From Treponema sp. UBA1747 (GTDB taxonomy: Bacteria > Spirochaetota > Spirochaetia > Treponematales > Treponemataceae), in NCBI GenBank assembly GCA_002315375.1, contig DCHR01000013.1, forward strand, positions 53,187 through 117,186: a stretch of DNA of 64,000 nt. The letters run 5' to 3'. Below are positions 50,589 through 59,900 of the stretch, one piece after another (the stretch's first letter is position 1; each line of letters begins with the position of its first letter). The translations under genes and the position numbers were made by a program. The notes under the pieces are model-generated. The model searched no databases. It was not told the origin of the DNA and was given only the letters and a program-made list of their open reading frames with translations.

Positions 50589-50632
50589 AAAAAAGACCTT
50601 TGATACAAATTGTATTCAAAGGTCTTTTTTTT
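50589..50632. terminator. Bidirectional terminator
   Basis: GACCTTTG (50595-50602) and CAAAGGTC (50617-50624) are extended by ATAC/GTAT with one bulge. An A run precedes and a T run follows, so it serves both convergent genes. A further small dyad, ACGGT...AGGGGAACCCC...ACCGT, at 50633-50660 follows in the lipoprotein 3' region. Confidence 0.9.
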
Positions 50633-50672
50633 ACGGTGCCAGGGGAACCCCGGAACCGTCAGGAATTAAATC

Positions 50673-51704
50673 CTATTCTTCGCGAACGTATGTAAGGAGT
50701 GAAGATCCGTCTGATTCATCCAGGTTGTTCCAGATACAGAGAGAGATTCCTTCAACTGGAGCTTCAACGAGTTTCATTTCCCATTCGATTACTGTTACTT
50801 CGTCAGCTTTTACGTTTTCAGCGATGATTTTTCCTTCACCACCAACTTCGTCGATTTCTTTCCACCAGCCTACAGCAGCTGTGTTTTCAACAGCACGGCA
50901 GTGAATAGCAGCGATGTCGTTGTTTGAACGTGTTTTCCAGTAAACTTTGATTACGTCACCAACGATTGGCCAGTCTTTTTCGAGGTCGAATTTCTGTGTG
51001 ATAGCAACGATTGCCTGGTAGTTTACAGGATCAGCCATTGTGTCCTGAACACCGTCTACCCATGGGTAGTTTGGTTCGAATGTAACGTATGCCAGGTCTT
51101 TTGAAAGGTCGAATTCGTATACTTTTGGTTCTTTGTGGTTTTCAACAGCTACATAGTCACCAACTGGTGTACCAATGTCTGAGTCACAAACTCTTTCAAC
51201 AGCGAATGTTGTTGGGTCACCGTTCTGTTCACCGTAAGCGAACTGAACTTTGAAGTTACCGATCATTTTCTTGTTGATAGGGAATGTAAGATCGAGTTCA
51301 ACAGGTGTTCCTGCTTTTACGTCTGTAAGAATTACTTCGTCTGAAAGTGTTGTCCAGTAGTTAGCAGCAGCAGAGTCGTCGATAAGGTTGATAAGGAGAG
51401 AGTCGATATCGAAAGGTGTTGTGAATTTTCCTTTGAGAACAACTGTATCACCAGCCTGTGGTTTGTTTGGTTTTACGATTGGTGTAAGGTCATGTACAGC
51501 CTGACGTGTAGATTTTCCTTTTTCACCGTACTGTGAGTTGTCGTTGTTTACAACAGTGTCTCCACCATCAGCAAGGTCCAATGTGTAAGTCATTGGGTGA
51601 ATGTATCCAGCAGCTGGAGCTTTTTTGCTTCCACCAGTAGATCCACAGCTTACAAGGCTAAGAGCCAGGGCTGCAGCAGCAGCAATAGACATAATTTTTT
51701 TCAT
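50673..51704 (-). CDS. Lipoprotein, paralogue A of a tandem pair
   Basis: The 343-residue protein has a lipoprotein signal ending LVSCGS (Cys20). The mature protein is beta-rich with many Trp, Asp and Asn residues, for example EPNYPWVDGVQDTMADPVNYQ and VYWKTRSNNDIAAIHCRAVENT. It is close to the upstream paralogue over its whole length, so the two arose by duplication. A strong AGGAGG and a promoter with 17-base spacing suggest high expression. A carbohydrate-binding, jelly-roll-like fold is possible, but I do not recognise a family. Confidence 0.8.
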   Translation of the reverse strand: MKKIMSIAAAAALALSLVSCGSTGGSKKAPAAGYIHPMTYTLDLADGGDTVVNNDNSQYGEKGKSTRQAVHDLTPIVKPNKPQAGDTVVLKGKFTTPFDIDSLLINLIDDSAAANYWTTLSDEVILTDVKAGTPVELDLTFPINKKMIGNFKVQFAYGEQNGDPTTFAVERVCDSDIGTPVGDYVAVENHKEPKVYEFDLSKDLAYVTFEPNYPWVDGVQDTMADPVNYQAIVAITQKFDLEKDWPIVGDVIKVYWKTRSNNDIAAIHCRAVENTAAVGWWKEIDEVGGEGKIIAENVKADEVTVIEWEMKLVEAPVEGISLCIWNNLDESDGSSLLTYVREE

Positions 51705-51748
51705 TTATAAATCCTCCTAAGATTTATTCACTTGATTTGATAAATATT

Positions 51749-51777
51749 ATTCTACAACGAGTTTTTGAAAAGCGCAA
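51749..51777 (-). promoter_or_regulatory. Promoter of lipoprotein A
   Basis: On the minus strand TTGCGC (51772-51777), 17 bases, TAGAAT (51749-51754), with A/T-rich runs upstream (51778-51835) that could act as an UP element. The leader is about 40 bases and ends in AGGAGGA. Confidence 0.75.
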
Positions 51778-51870
51778 AATAAATTTACTAAAATTTTGAT
51801 AAAATTTAGTTAAATTTAAGTAAAAAATAATAAATATATAGTAGAAAGGTGATTCATTTAAGCAAAAAAA

Positions 51871-51905
51871 AAGCCCACAGGATTTTAGATTAATCCTATG
51901 GGCTT
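51871..51905 (-). terminator. Terminator of lipoprotein B
   Basis: AAGCCCACAGGATT (51871-51884) pairs with AATCCTATGGGCTT (51892-51905) with one wobble, followed on the minus strand by a T run. It separates the transcripts of the two paralogues. Confidence 0.88.
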
Positions 51906-51944
51906 ATTAAAATGAAACTTTAGTTTCTGTAATTAACTGTAAGA

Positions 51945-52997
51945 CTATTCTTCGTCACGAACGTATGTCAGGAGTGAAGAACCATCTGAATCTTCCAGGT
52001 CATTCCACAGACAGAATGAGATTCCGTCGATTGGTGATTCAGCAACTTCGAATTCAGCTTCGATGATTGTAACTTCACCTGCAACGATGTCTTCAGCAAT
52101 AACCTGTCCTGCTCCACCGTTTACGTCGATTTCTTTCCACCAGTTTACAGCAGGTGTGTTTTCGATAATGCGGCAGTGAAGAGCTGCGATGTCATTGTTT
52201 GAACGTGTTTTCCAGTAAATTTTGATTTTATCACCAGGAATTGGCCAGTCGATGTCTTTGTCAAATTTCTGTGTGAAAGCGATAACAGTCTGGTAATTTG
52301 TTGGATCAGCCATTGTGTCCTGAACACCGTCAACCCATGGATAGTTTGGTTCCATTGTTACGTAAGCCATGTCTTTTGACATGTCGAATTCGTAAACTTT
52401 TGGTTCTTTGTGGTTTTCCTGAGCAACATAGTCTCCTTCTGGAGATCCGATATCACATTCTGCAACTTTTTCTGCTGTGAAATCTGAAGGTGTACCATTC
52501 TGTTCACCGTATCCCAGAACCAGCATACATTCACCGGCTACTTTGTTTACAATGTTCAGTTCCATATCGATATCAAATGGAACGCCTGCTTTGATGTCAG
52601 AAATAATGTTTTCACCGTCGTTAAGAACAGTCCAGTTGCTTGAGTTGTCAACGAGGCTTACATAAAGATTATCGATGTCGATTGCTGATGTAAGGCGTCC
52701 AACCAGGTGAACTTTATCACCTTTCTGTGGTTTGTTAGGTTTAACAATGCTGTACCATGATGTTTTCTGTGTGTAACTTGTCTGACGTGTTGTTTTGCCT
52801 TTGTCACCGTACTGTGAGTTGTCATCCATTTTGATAACACCGTCTTTTGTTGCAGAAGCAATATCCAGTGTGTAAGTCATTGGATGTGGGTATCCGGCTT
52901 TTGCTTTAGCAGATTTATCAGATCCGCCTGTAGAACCACAGCTCATAAGGCTGAGTCCAAGTACTGCAGCTGCAGCGAGTGTAAGTAATTTTTTCAT
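51945..52997 (-). CDS. Lipoprotein, paralogue B of a tandem pair
   Basis: The 350-residue protein has a lipobox LMSCGS (Cys20) and a mature domain closely matching paralogue A: YPHPMTYTLDIAS, DNSQYGDKGKTTRQ, VKPNKPQKGDKV, YGEQNG, NHKEPKVYEFDMSKDMAYVTMEPNYPWVDG, KTRSNNDIAALHC and DGSSLLTYVRDEE at the end. A good GGAGGA site precedes the ATG. Its own terminator follows, so it is expressed apart from paralogue A. Outer-membrane or periplasmic location is likely. Function is unknown. Confidence 0.8.
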   Translation of the reverse strand: MKKLLTLAAAAVLGLSLMSCGSTGGSDKSAKAKAGYPHPMTYTLDIASATKDGVIKMDDNSQYGDKGKTTRQTSYTQKTSWYSIVKPNKPQKGDKVHLVGRLTSAIDIDNLYVSLVDNSSNWTVLNDGENIISDIKAGVPFDIDMELNIVNKVAGECMLVLGYGEQNGTPSDFTAEKVAECDIGSPEGDYVAQENHKEPKVYEFDMSKDMAYVTMEPNYPWVDGVQDTMADPTNYQTVIAFTQKFDKDIDWPIPGDKIKIYWKTRSNNDIAALHCRIIENTPAVNWWKEIDVNGGAGQVIAEDIVAGEVTIIEAEFEVAESPIDGISFCLWNDLEDSDGSSLLTYVRDEE

Positions 52998-53201
52998 TTT
53001 TTTTAATCCTCCAAAGATTTTCTTAAATGATTATTTTGTATTTACATAAAGTTTACAGTTACTTTTTTTTTTATACAGAAGGGATTTTCCCTATTTTTAG
53101 AGTAAATAGTCCTAAATATTCAAGTAATTTTATTAATTTTTTGGGGGCAGACTGAACAGGGTATAGAAGAAAACTATAATTACATATAAGACAATCTAAT
53201 T

Positions 53202-53230
53202 ATGAAAAGAAGATTTATATTCACTATAAT
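53202..53230 (+). promoter_or_regulatory. metY promoter
   Basis: ATGAAA (53202-53207), 17 bases, consensus TATAAT (53225-53230). The leader is about 40 bases and has GGAG before the ATG. No SAM-riboswitch-like structure is visible in the 280-base AT-rich region between the divergent genes. Confidence 0.65.
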
Positions 53231-53277
53231 GTGTAGGGAAATTAAAAAAAAACTTTCTATACTTATGGAGAATTATT

Positions 53278-54555
53278 ATGAAGATTGAAACAAAATGTCT
53301 GCATTCAGGCTATACACCAAAAAATGGAGAACCAAGTCAGGTTCCTATCGTTCAGAGTACAACTTACCGTTTTGACAGCTGTGATCATGTTGCTGCTCTC
53401 TTTGATAAACCAACTGAATTTATGTATTCACGCTTTGCAAACCCTACCTGTGAAGCTGTAGAAAAAAAGATTGCCGACCTTGAAGGCGGAGTAGGCTGTA
53501 TGCTTACTTCTTCAGGTCAGGCTGCAACACTTCTTTCCATCTTAAACCTTTGTTCTGCCGGAGACAGCTTTATAGCTTCTTCATCAATTTACGGTGGAAC
53601 AATCAATCTTTTCGGATTCACTCTGAAAAAGCTTGGCATTGAAGTAATATGGGTTGATGTTGATGCAGATTACGACACAATTGTAAAAGCCATTAAACCG
53701 AATACAAAATGTATCTTCGGGGAAACAATTGCAAATCCGGCTCTTACAATTTTTGACTTTGAACTGTGGGCTAAAGCAGCACATGACAATGATATTCCTC
53801 TTATCGTTGACAATACTTTTGCAACTCCATATCTCTGCCGTCCTTTTGAATTTGGATGTGACATCGTTGTTCATTCAACAACAAAATATATGGATGGTCA
53901 TGCAGTACAGGGTGGTGGCGCCATTGTTGATTCAGGTAACTTTGACTGGGAATCTGTTTACAGAAAAACCGGAAAATTCGCTGACATGGTAGAACCTGAT
54001 GAATCTTATCACGGACTTAAATATGTAGGAGACTTTGGAAAAGCAGCTTACATCGTTAAGGCTCGTACTCAGCTTATGCGCGACTTTGGATGTTACCCTG
54101 CAGCCCAGAGTGCCTTCTATCTGAATCTTGGTCTCGAAACACTTGCAGTTCGTATGCCTCGTTACTGTGAAAACGCAAAGAAAGTTGCAGAATATTTCAA
54201 GAAATCTGACAAGATTCTGAGTGTAACTTACCCAGGCCTTGAAGGGGACAAGTATTACGAAAAAGCACAGAAATATCTTCCGCTGGGAACAGCAGGTGTT
54301 GTTTCAATTTCCATTAAAGGCGGCCGCGATGCAGCTGTGCGTTTCATGGATGCCCTGAAGCTTTCATCTGATGAAGTCCATGTTGCAGATATCCGTACTT
54401 GTGTTCTTCATCCGGCTTCGGCAACCCATCGCCAGCTTTCTGATGAACAGCTTGTGGCTGCAGGTATTGACGGTGGTATGGTTCGCTTCTCTTGTGGCCT
54501 TGAAAACGTAGAAGATATCATTGCAGACATTGACCGCGGACTTGCGGCCATCTAG
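53278..54555 (+). CDS. metY: O-acetylhomoserine sulfhydrylase-type PLP enzyme
   Basis: The 425-residue protein is a Cys/Met-metabolism PLP enzyme. Features: TKCLHSGYTPKNGEPSQVPIVQSTTYRF, YSRFANPTCEAVEKKIADLEGG, SSGQAATLLSIL, DNTFATPYLCRPFEFG and the PLP lysine in VVHSTTKYMDGH. The N-terminus and length favour homocysteine synthase (MetY) over cystathionine synthases. It would make homocysteine from O-acetylhomoserine and sulfide; a methionine gamma-lyase activity cannot be ruled out from sequence. It is monocistronic, with a hairpin-rich 3' region. Confidence 0.9.
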   Translation: MKIETKCLHSGYTPKNGEPSQVPIVQSTTYRFDSCDHVAALFDKPTEFMYSRFANPTCEAVEKKIADLEGGVGCMLTSSGQAATLLSILNLCSAGDSFIASSSIYGGTINLFGFTLKKLGIEVIWVDVDADYDTIVKAIKPNTKCIFGETIANPALTIFDFELWAKAAHDNDIPLIVDNTFATPYLCRPFEFGCDIVVHSTTKYMDGHAVQGGGAIVDSGNFDWESVYRKTGKFADMVEPDESYHGLKYVGDFGKAAYIVKARTQLMRDFGCYPAAQSAFYLNLGLETLAVRMPRYCENAKKVAEYFKKSDKILSVTYPGLEGDKYYEKAQKYLPLGTAGVVSISIKGGRDAAVRFMDALKLSSDEVHVADIRTCVLHPASATHRQLSDEQLVAAGIDGGMVRFSCGLENVEDIIADIDRGLAAI

Positions 54556-54692
54556 ACGAACTATTTATGTTCTCAGTTCCCGTTGAGGGGACTTGTGTTC
54601 GTCCACGCCATTGTAGGAACAATGGCTGTCGGTGGCGCACGCTAACGAACTATTTATGTTCTCAGTTCTCGTTGAGGGGCTGTGAGTTCGTT
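54556..54692 (+). repeat. Duplicated hairpin unit in the metY 3' region
   Basis: Two 35-base copies, 54556-54590 and 54645-54679, differ at one base. Each starts ACGAAC, holds a CTCA-N8-TGAG dyad, and is closed by GTTCGT or GTTCGTT, so each is a hairpin unit of about 47 bases. Between them CCATTGT-AGGA-ACAATGG makes a third hairpin. The array is non-coding and precedes the terminator. Confidence 0.85.
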
Positions 54693-54730
54693 AAAGACTT
54701 TCATTTGGTGAAAATGAGAGTCTTTTTTTT
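54693..54730 (+). terminator. Rho-independent terminator after metY
   Basis: AGACTTTCATTT (54695-54706) and AAATGAGAGTCT (54712-54723) pair with one G-U, followed by T8. Confidence 0.88.
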
Positions 54731-54831
54731 GTTTTCGGGATTTTGGAGATTTTGGAAGTTTTTCGCAGGGTATAGGGGAAATACATTAAAAAAAATGTTG
54801 TAAAAACGATTTTTTTCTCTATTACTCATAA

Positions 54832-54860
54832 TTTACACAATAGAAAAGATGTAATAAAAT
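54832..54860 (+). promoter_or_regulatory. Promoter of the envelope cluster
   Basis: TTTACA (54832-54837), 17 bases, TAAAAT (54855-54860). The leader of about 50 bases carries GGAG (around 54892) and a small GGGG-TGTG-CCCC hairpin at 54900-54911 just before the start region, which could limit translation. The rest of 54731-54831 is AT-rich with nothing recognisable. Confidence 0.65.
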
Positions 54861-54919
54861 AAATAGGTTTTGCGTATTGCATTTTTTTTTGGAGATTTGG
54901 GGGTGTGCCCCTGCGGAAA

Positions 54920-56896
54920 ATGATGAAATATTATAAAAAGTTTTTGGGTATATTATTTATTTTTATTTTTTCTGTAAAGGGGTTTGCTCTGGAGTTTTCA
55001 GCCCGGGTGACACCGTCTGCTCTTTTCCCTTTTAAGATTGTAGACTCAAATGGTAATCAAATGTTCGGCTCTGTAGGAGCCGGAGGATTTTTTGATGCCG
55101 GAATTACTTTGAAGGATATGTTTGATGTTGGACCTTCCGTAGGTTTCTTCTGGATTCCTTTATACAATACTCTGGAGTCTCATTCGGCAGATTCTTTTGC
55201 AGTGCCTTTTGGTGTTCATGCTGATGTAACGTTTTATCCTTTCTCAAGGATTTCAACAACCCTGGGTTTGGGCGGGGGAGTTCATACGGGATCCTACAGT
55301 GGTAACGTGGTGAACTCAATATGGTACAGAGCCTATGCAGATGCTTCATTCCGAATTACGCCGGCCTTAAGTGTGGGACTAAATACATCGATTGTAGATT
55401 TCCAGGATGGAGCCTGGTTTCCCTGGCAGAATACTGTTATAAGAAAAGGAAAGGAAGTAAATGGTCTTTTTTCTGCCGGGGTAACAGCAGGCCTTTCTGT
55501 TTCTTATCGCTTTGATACAGTTAAGAATGCCGGCGAAATCGAAGGCTATGTAATGCAGGATGAAAGTGTATTCCCGCTTTTCTATACTGTATATAAAAAT
55601 GTTCCTGTAGGAACTATTACACTTGTAAACAATGAAACTGCCGGTGTTAATAATGTTGTTGTTAAGTTCCGCGCAGATAATTACACTTCTTCAGAACTTG
55701 AATGCGGTCATCTCCGTTCCCTCCGAAAACATGCAGCCGCAGAAATCGAACTTTATGCTGACTTCAATGAAAATATTCTTCAGTTTGCTGAAGCCGGAAA
55801 AATTCCTGGTGAACTGGTAATTGAATATGAACTTCTTGGTGAAACAAGATATTCTGTTGTTCCGGTAATTCTTCCTGTTTATAACAGAAACCAGGTTCGC
55901 TGGACAGACAATGAAGTTATCGCATCTTATATTTCAACAAAGAGCCAGGAAGTTCTGGAATTCTCAAAATATGTAGTAGGTATTGCCCGTAACCATTTGC
56001 GTTCCGGACTTAACCGCAACATGCAGTTTGCAATGTATCTTTTTGAAGGAATGAGGCTGGCCGGAATCAGCTGCTCTCCTGATATCGATACTCCTTATGC
56101 ATCATCTCATCTGGATGCTTCAAATCTGGATTATATACAGTATCCTTTCCAGACTCTTCTATATAAAAGCGGTGATTGCGACGAAATCGGAATTCTTTAT
56201 ATGGCGCTTCTGGAATCGGTTGGTATTGAGGCTGCATATATTCCTATGCAGGATGATTTCCTTGTCTGCTTTAATACAGGAATTAAAGGATCAAAAGCTG
56301 ATTCATACTTCGACGGTTACGACAGATTTTTTGTAATCGGTGAAGAGGTCTGGATTCCGCTTGCAACATCTACTCTCCGTGAAGGTTTTGTAAACTGCTG
56401 GTACAAGGCAATAACTGATTTGCAGTACGCACAGAATGAAGGTGAAGAACTGGAAGTTGTTTCGCTTTCTGAAGCCTGGTCAAGTTATCCTCCTGCAGGT
56501 TTTTCTACAAACCAGGAAGTTGAAGTTAAACCTGAAGAAAAAGATCTGGTTTCTGCCGCAGAAACAGATTTGTCCCGTTATATTACAACTGAATATGGAC
56601 CTCGTATTGCAGCTGTTCAGGCTCAGATACGAGCAGAAGGTCCAAGCGTAGATTTGTACAACGCTCTCGGACTTTTATATGTTCGTGCAGGTATGTATTC
56701 CAGTGCTATTCCTGTTTATACAGAATCAGCAAAACTTGGTTCTACAAGTGCTATGAACAACCTTGGAAACATCTGCTCTCTGCAGAAAAAATTTGCAGAC
56801 GCCCTTGCCTGGTATGAAAAGACCCTTGAAATTGATCCCGAAAATAAAACTGCCTTGAAAGGGGTCGCTCGTATGAAGAGTGAAATTGAAAAGTAG
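54920..56896 (+). CDS. Exported transglutaminase-like/TPR protein with an incomplete active site (envelope cluster gene 1)
   Basis: From the ATG at 54920 the protein is 658 residues; a GTG at 54905 is a possible alternative start. A signal peptide (MMKYYKKFLGILFIFIFSVKGFA) is followed by about 190 residues of beta strands that look like an outer-membrane barrel, with Phe/Tyr ends (VGFFWIPLYN, ATLGLGGGVHTG-like). A beta domain comes next, then a transglutaminase-like core at about 340-500 with the Cys in SGDCDEIG (Cys420), and two or so TPRs at about 565-655. Where gene 2 has the His and the acidic residue of the triad, this protein has Asp446 and Ala482. It is a paralogue of the next gene, and probably non-catalytic. 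Confidence 0.78.
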   Translation: MMKYYKKFLGILFIFIFSVKGFALEFSARVTPSALFPFKIVDSNGNQMFGSVGAGGFFDAGITLKDMFDVGPSVGFFWIPLYNTLESHSADSFAVPFGVHADVTFYPFSRISTTLGLGGGVHTGSYSGNVVNSIWYRAYADASFRITPALSVGLNTSIVDFQDGAWFPWQNTVIRKGKEVNGLFSAGVTAGLSVSYRFDTVKNAGEIEGYVMQDESVFPLFYTVYKNVPVGTITLVNNETAGVNNVVVKFRADNYTSSELECGHLRSLRKHAAAEIELYADFNENILQFAEAGKIPGELVIEYELLGETRYSVVPVILPVYNRNQVRWTDNEVIASYISTKSQEVLEFSKYVVGIARNHLRSGLNRNMQFAMYLFEGMRLAGISCSPDIDTPYASSHLDASNLDYIQYPFQTLLYKSGDCDEIGILYMALLESVGIEAAYIPMQDDFLVCFNTGIKGSKADSYFDGYDRFFVIGEEVWIPLATSTLREGFVNCWYKAITDLQYAQNEGEELEVVSLSEAWSSYPPAGFSTNQEVEVKPEEKDLVSAAETDLSRYITTEYGPRIAAVQAQIRAEGPSVDLYNALGLLYVRAGMYSSAIPVYTESAKLGSTSAMNNLGNICSLQKKFADALAWYEKTLEIDPENKTALKGVARMKSEIEK

Positions 56897-56921
56897 TCAA
56901 AAGTAAAAAAGAGAAAAAGTT

Positions 56922-59900
56922 ATGGCAAAAAACAAAAAAAAGGCAAAGAAAGGTTCCTCAAACTCGGTTAAGAAAACTGCTGTTACTGCCGGTGCAGTTC
57001 TGGTTTTGGGAACAACAAAACTGAATGCTTCTCCTCAATTCCTCGTGGGACTTTACGGAAATGTTTCTGTTCCCTTTGGAAGTCTGTTTACTAAATCTTT
57101 GAATGAAAAAAATCAGATTCCTTATGGCTTTGGTGGAACCGGAAGATTCATTTTCCGTCCTTATCCTGTTCTCGATGTTTTTGCTGAAACTACATATAAC
57201 CAGTTTTTTACTCCCTTAAATACACTTAAGATGGATTCAAATGGTGACACTCAAATGGTACCTTTTAATCCGTCTCAGCTGTCTTTTTCGGCTGGTGCAG
57301 GTTACAATATTCCGCTGTCAGAAAGATTTTCCCTTAATGCTTCAATGAAAGCAGGGGTATCTCTCATTAATGATGGAAATAACATGAATCCAACAATGAC
57401 TGTGGGAGCTTCTGTAGGCTTTACTTATAAAATTCATCCTGTCGTAAGTGCAGGTATGAATGTAAGCGGCGAATTCAATGGGCCGGAACTTATTCCGGTA
57501 ACTGCAAGTCCTGGCATTACAATTAATATCAATGAAATTTTCAATAAACAGACAAACCTTCACTGTGAAGTAGTAGAGCAGGATCCGGTTTTCCCTGTTT
57601 TGTATTCGTGGTACGAAAATAATCCTTTTGGCGTAGTCAGAATTGCAAACCTGGAAGACGCCACAATCAAAAATATCAAAGTAAGTTTCTATCAGCCTCA
57701 GTATATGAACAATCCGAACCTTTGTGCTGAAATGGATGAACTTGGTGTTGAAGAATATTTCGATGCTGACCTTACAGCCTTCTTCAACGAACGCATGCTG
57801 GAACTTACAGAGCTGACAGATACACAGTCAATTGTTTCTGTTGAATATACATATCTCGGTCAGAAGCGCAAAAAGGATTTCCCTGTAGTTATCCCTGTAT
57901 ATGACCGCAACTCAATGAACTGGGCTGATGACCGCCGTGCTGCTTCTTTCGTTTCTTCGAAAGATCCGGCCGCCATGTGGTTTTCAAAATATGTAACAAG
58001 TATTGTCCGCGATAATGTTCGTTCCGGAGTTCCTCAGAATATTCAGTATGCTATGGGTATTTTTGAAACTCTGGATCAGTTCGGAATCAATTATGTTATT
58101 GACCCTTCCAGTGCTTATGCAGATAACATTGGCGGAGAAAGCGTAGACTTTCTTCAGTTCCCTTACCAGACACTTACTTACCGTGGTGGTGACTGTGATG
58201 ACCTTTCAATTCTTGTCTGTTCTCTTTTTGAGGCTGTCGGAATAAAGAGTGCTTTCATTACAGTTCCGGGGCATATTTATATGGCCTTTGATACAGGCCT
58301 TACAGAAGACGAAGCATATGAAAAATTTGCAGACCCGAGTCAGGTAATTTTCCGTGATGGAAAGGTATGGATGCCTCTGGAAGTTACAATCAGTGACGAA
58401 GGTTTTATGAAGGCATGGCGTGTTGGCGCCCGCGAATGGAATGTTGCCGATGCGCAGGATGCTGCAGCTATTTTCCCAATGGAAGACTCATGGAAGATAT
58501 ACAGACCTGTAAGCGTTCCAAGTGCTGAAGCAAATTTCGATATGCCAGATAAAAAAATCGTTGCAAAACTTTTTGAACATCGTATTGATGAATGGGTTAT
58601 GCGCGAAATTCAGCCGGCAGTTGAGGCTTACCGCACAATGCTGGCAGAAAATTACGATCAGGCTCTTCAGAATAATCTTGGTGTTTTGTACAGCCGTTAC
58701 GGACTTTTTGCTGAAGCCGAAAAAGAATTCAAAGGACTCCGTAAACAGGGATACATTCCTGCTGTTGTTAATACAGCCAATATTTATTTTGCAAAACAGA
58801 GCTTCAATAAAGCTCTTGCTTCATATAAAGCTGTATTAAGAGAAGATCCTCTTAATGATTATGCTGTTCTTGGTATTGCAAGAAGCCAGTGGGAACTGGG
58901 AAATTATCGTGAATCTGATAAATACTATGACCAGCTGAAAGAGATGAATCCTGAACTGGCTTCGGAATATTCTTATCTTTCTTCCTTTGTAGAAACAAAG
59001 GGAAGGGCCTTTAACCTGGCTGACCGTCTGGATACTCTTCCTTGGGATGAACAGAAAACAGAAGCTGAAAAAATTGAAGAGGAAGAAGTAACTGAAGTTG
59101 AAACTGTTGATGCTGAAAAAATAATTCAGGAATCACAGTTCAATAATGAACCGGATCCTGAACAGGAACTTAAGCCTCTGGATTTGACAGATGCAAACCG
59201 TTTTGAAATGGACTATATTCGTGAACCTGAAAAACGCGTTGCTGCCCTGGAAGTAAAGAAAGAAGAGGAAGAGGAAGAAGAAGCACGCCTTGAAAATGAA
59301 AAAGATATTCCTCTTGAACCGGAAGCAAAAGAAATTGAAAAAACTGCTGAAGTAGAAATTGTTCTGAAAGAACCTGATGCAGAAGAAAAAAATGATATTT
59401 CTGTGGAAACAGAAGTTGCTTTGGCAGAACCAGAGACTGAAGAAAAGACAATTGATGTTCCTGTGGAAACAGAAAATGCTTTGGCAGAATCAAAAGTTGA
59501 AGTAAAAGAATCTGATATTTCTGTGAAAACAGAAATTGCTCAGACTAAAGTTGAACCTGAAGCAGAAGAAAAAATAGATGTTTCTTCAGAAAAAGAAGTT
59601 GCTCAGAAAGAACCAGAGGTTGAAGAAAAAACAACTGACGTTCCTGTAGAAAAAGAAGTTGCTCAGAAAGAACCAGAGATTGAAACAAAAATTGCTGAAC
59701 TTGAACCTGTTACTGAAACAAAGAGTTTATGGGAAGGTGATATTCCTGATTTCCTTTTCGCAGATATAAGAAACCTGGAACCTGATTTCCTCGTTCAGGA
59801 AGATGAAGAAGAACCTTCAGACGAGAGAACCGAAGTTGCAAAATCAGAAATGTCAGACAGCAGCACAAAGAAACTTGCTGCTGCTTCAGAGGAAAATGAA

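Noticed and set aside
52998..53277. SAM riboswitch upstream of metY
   Set aside because: The region is AT-rich without the expected paired stems.
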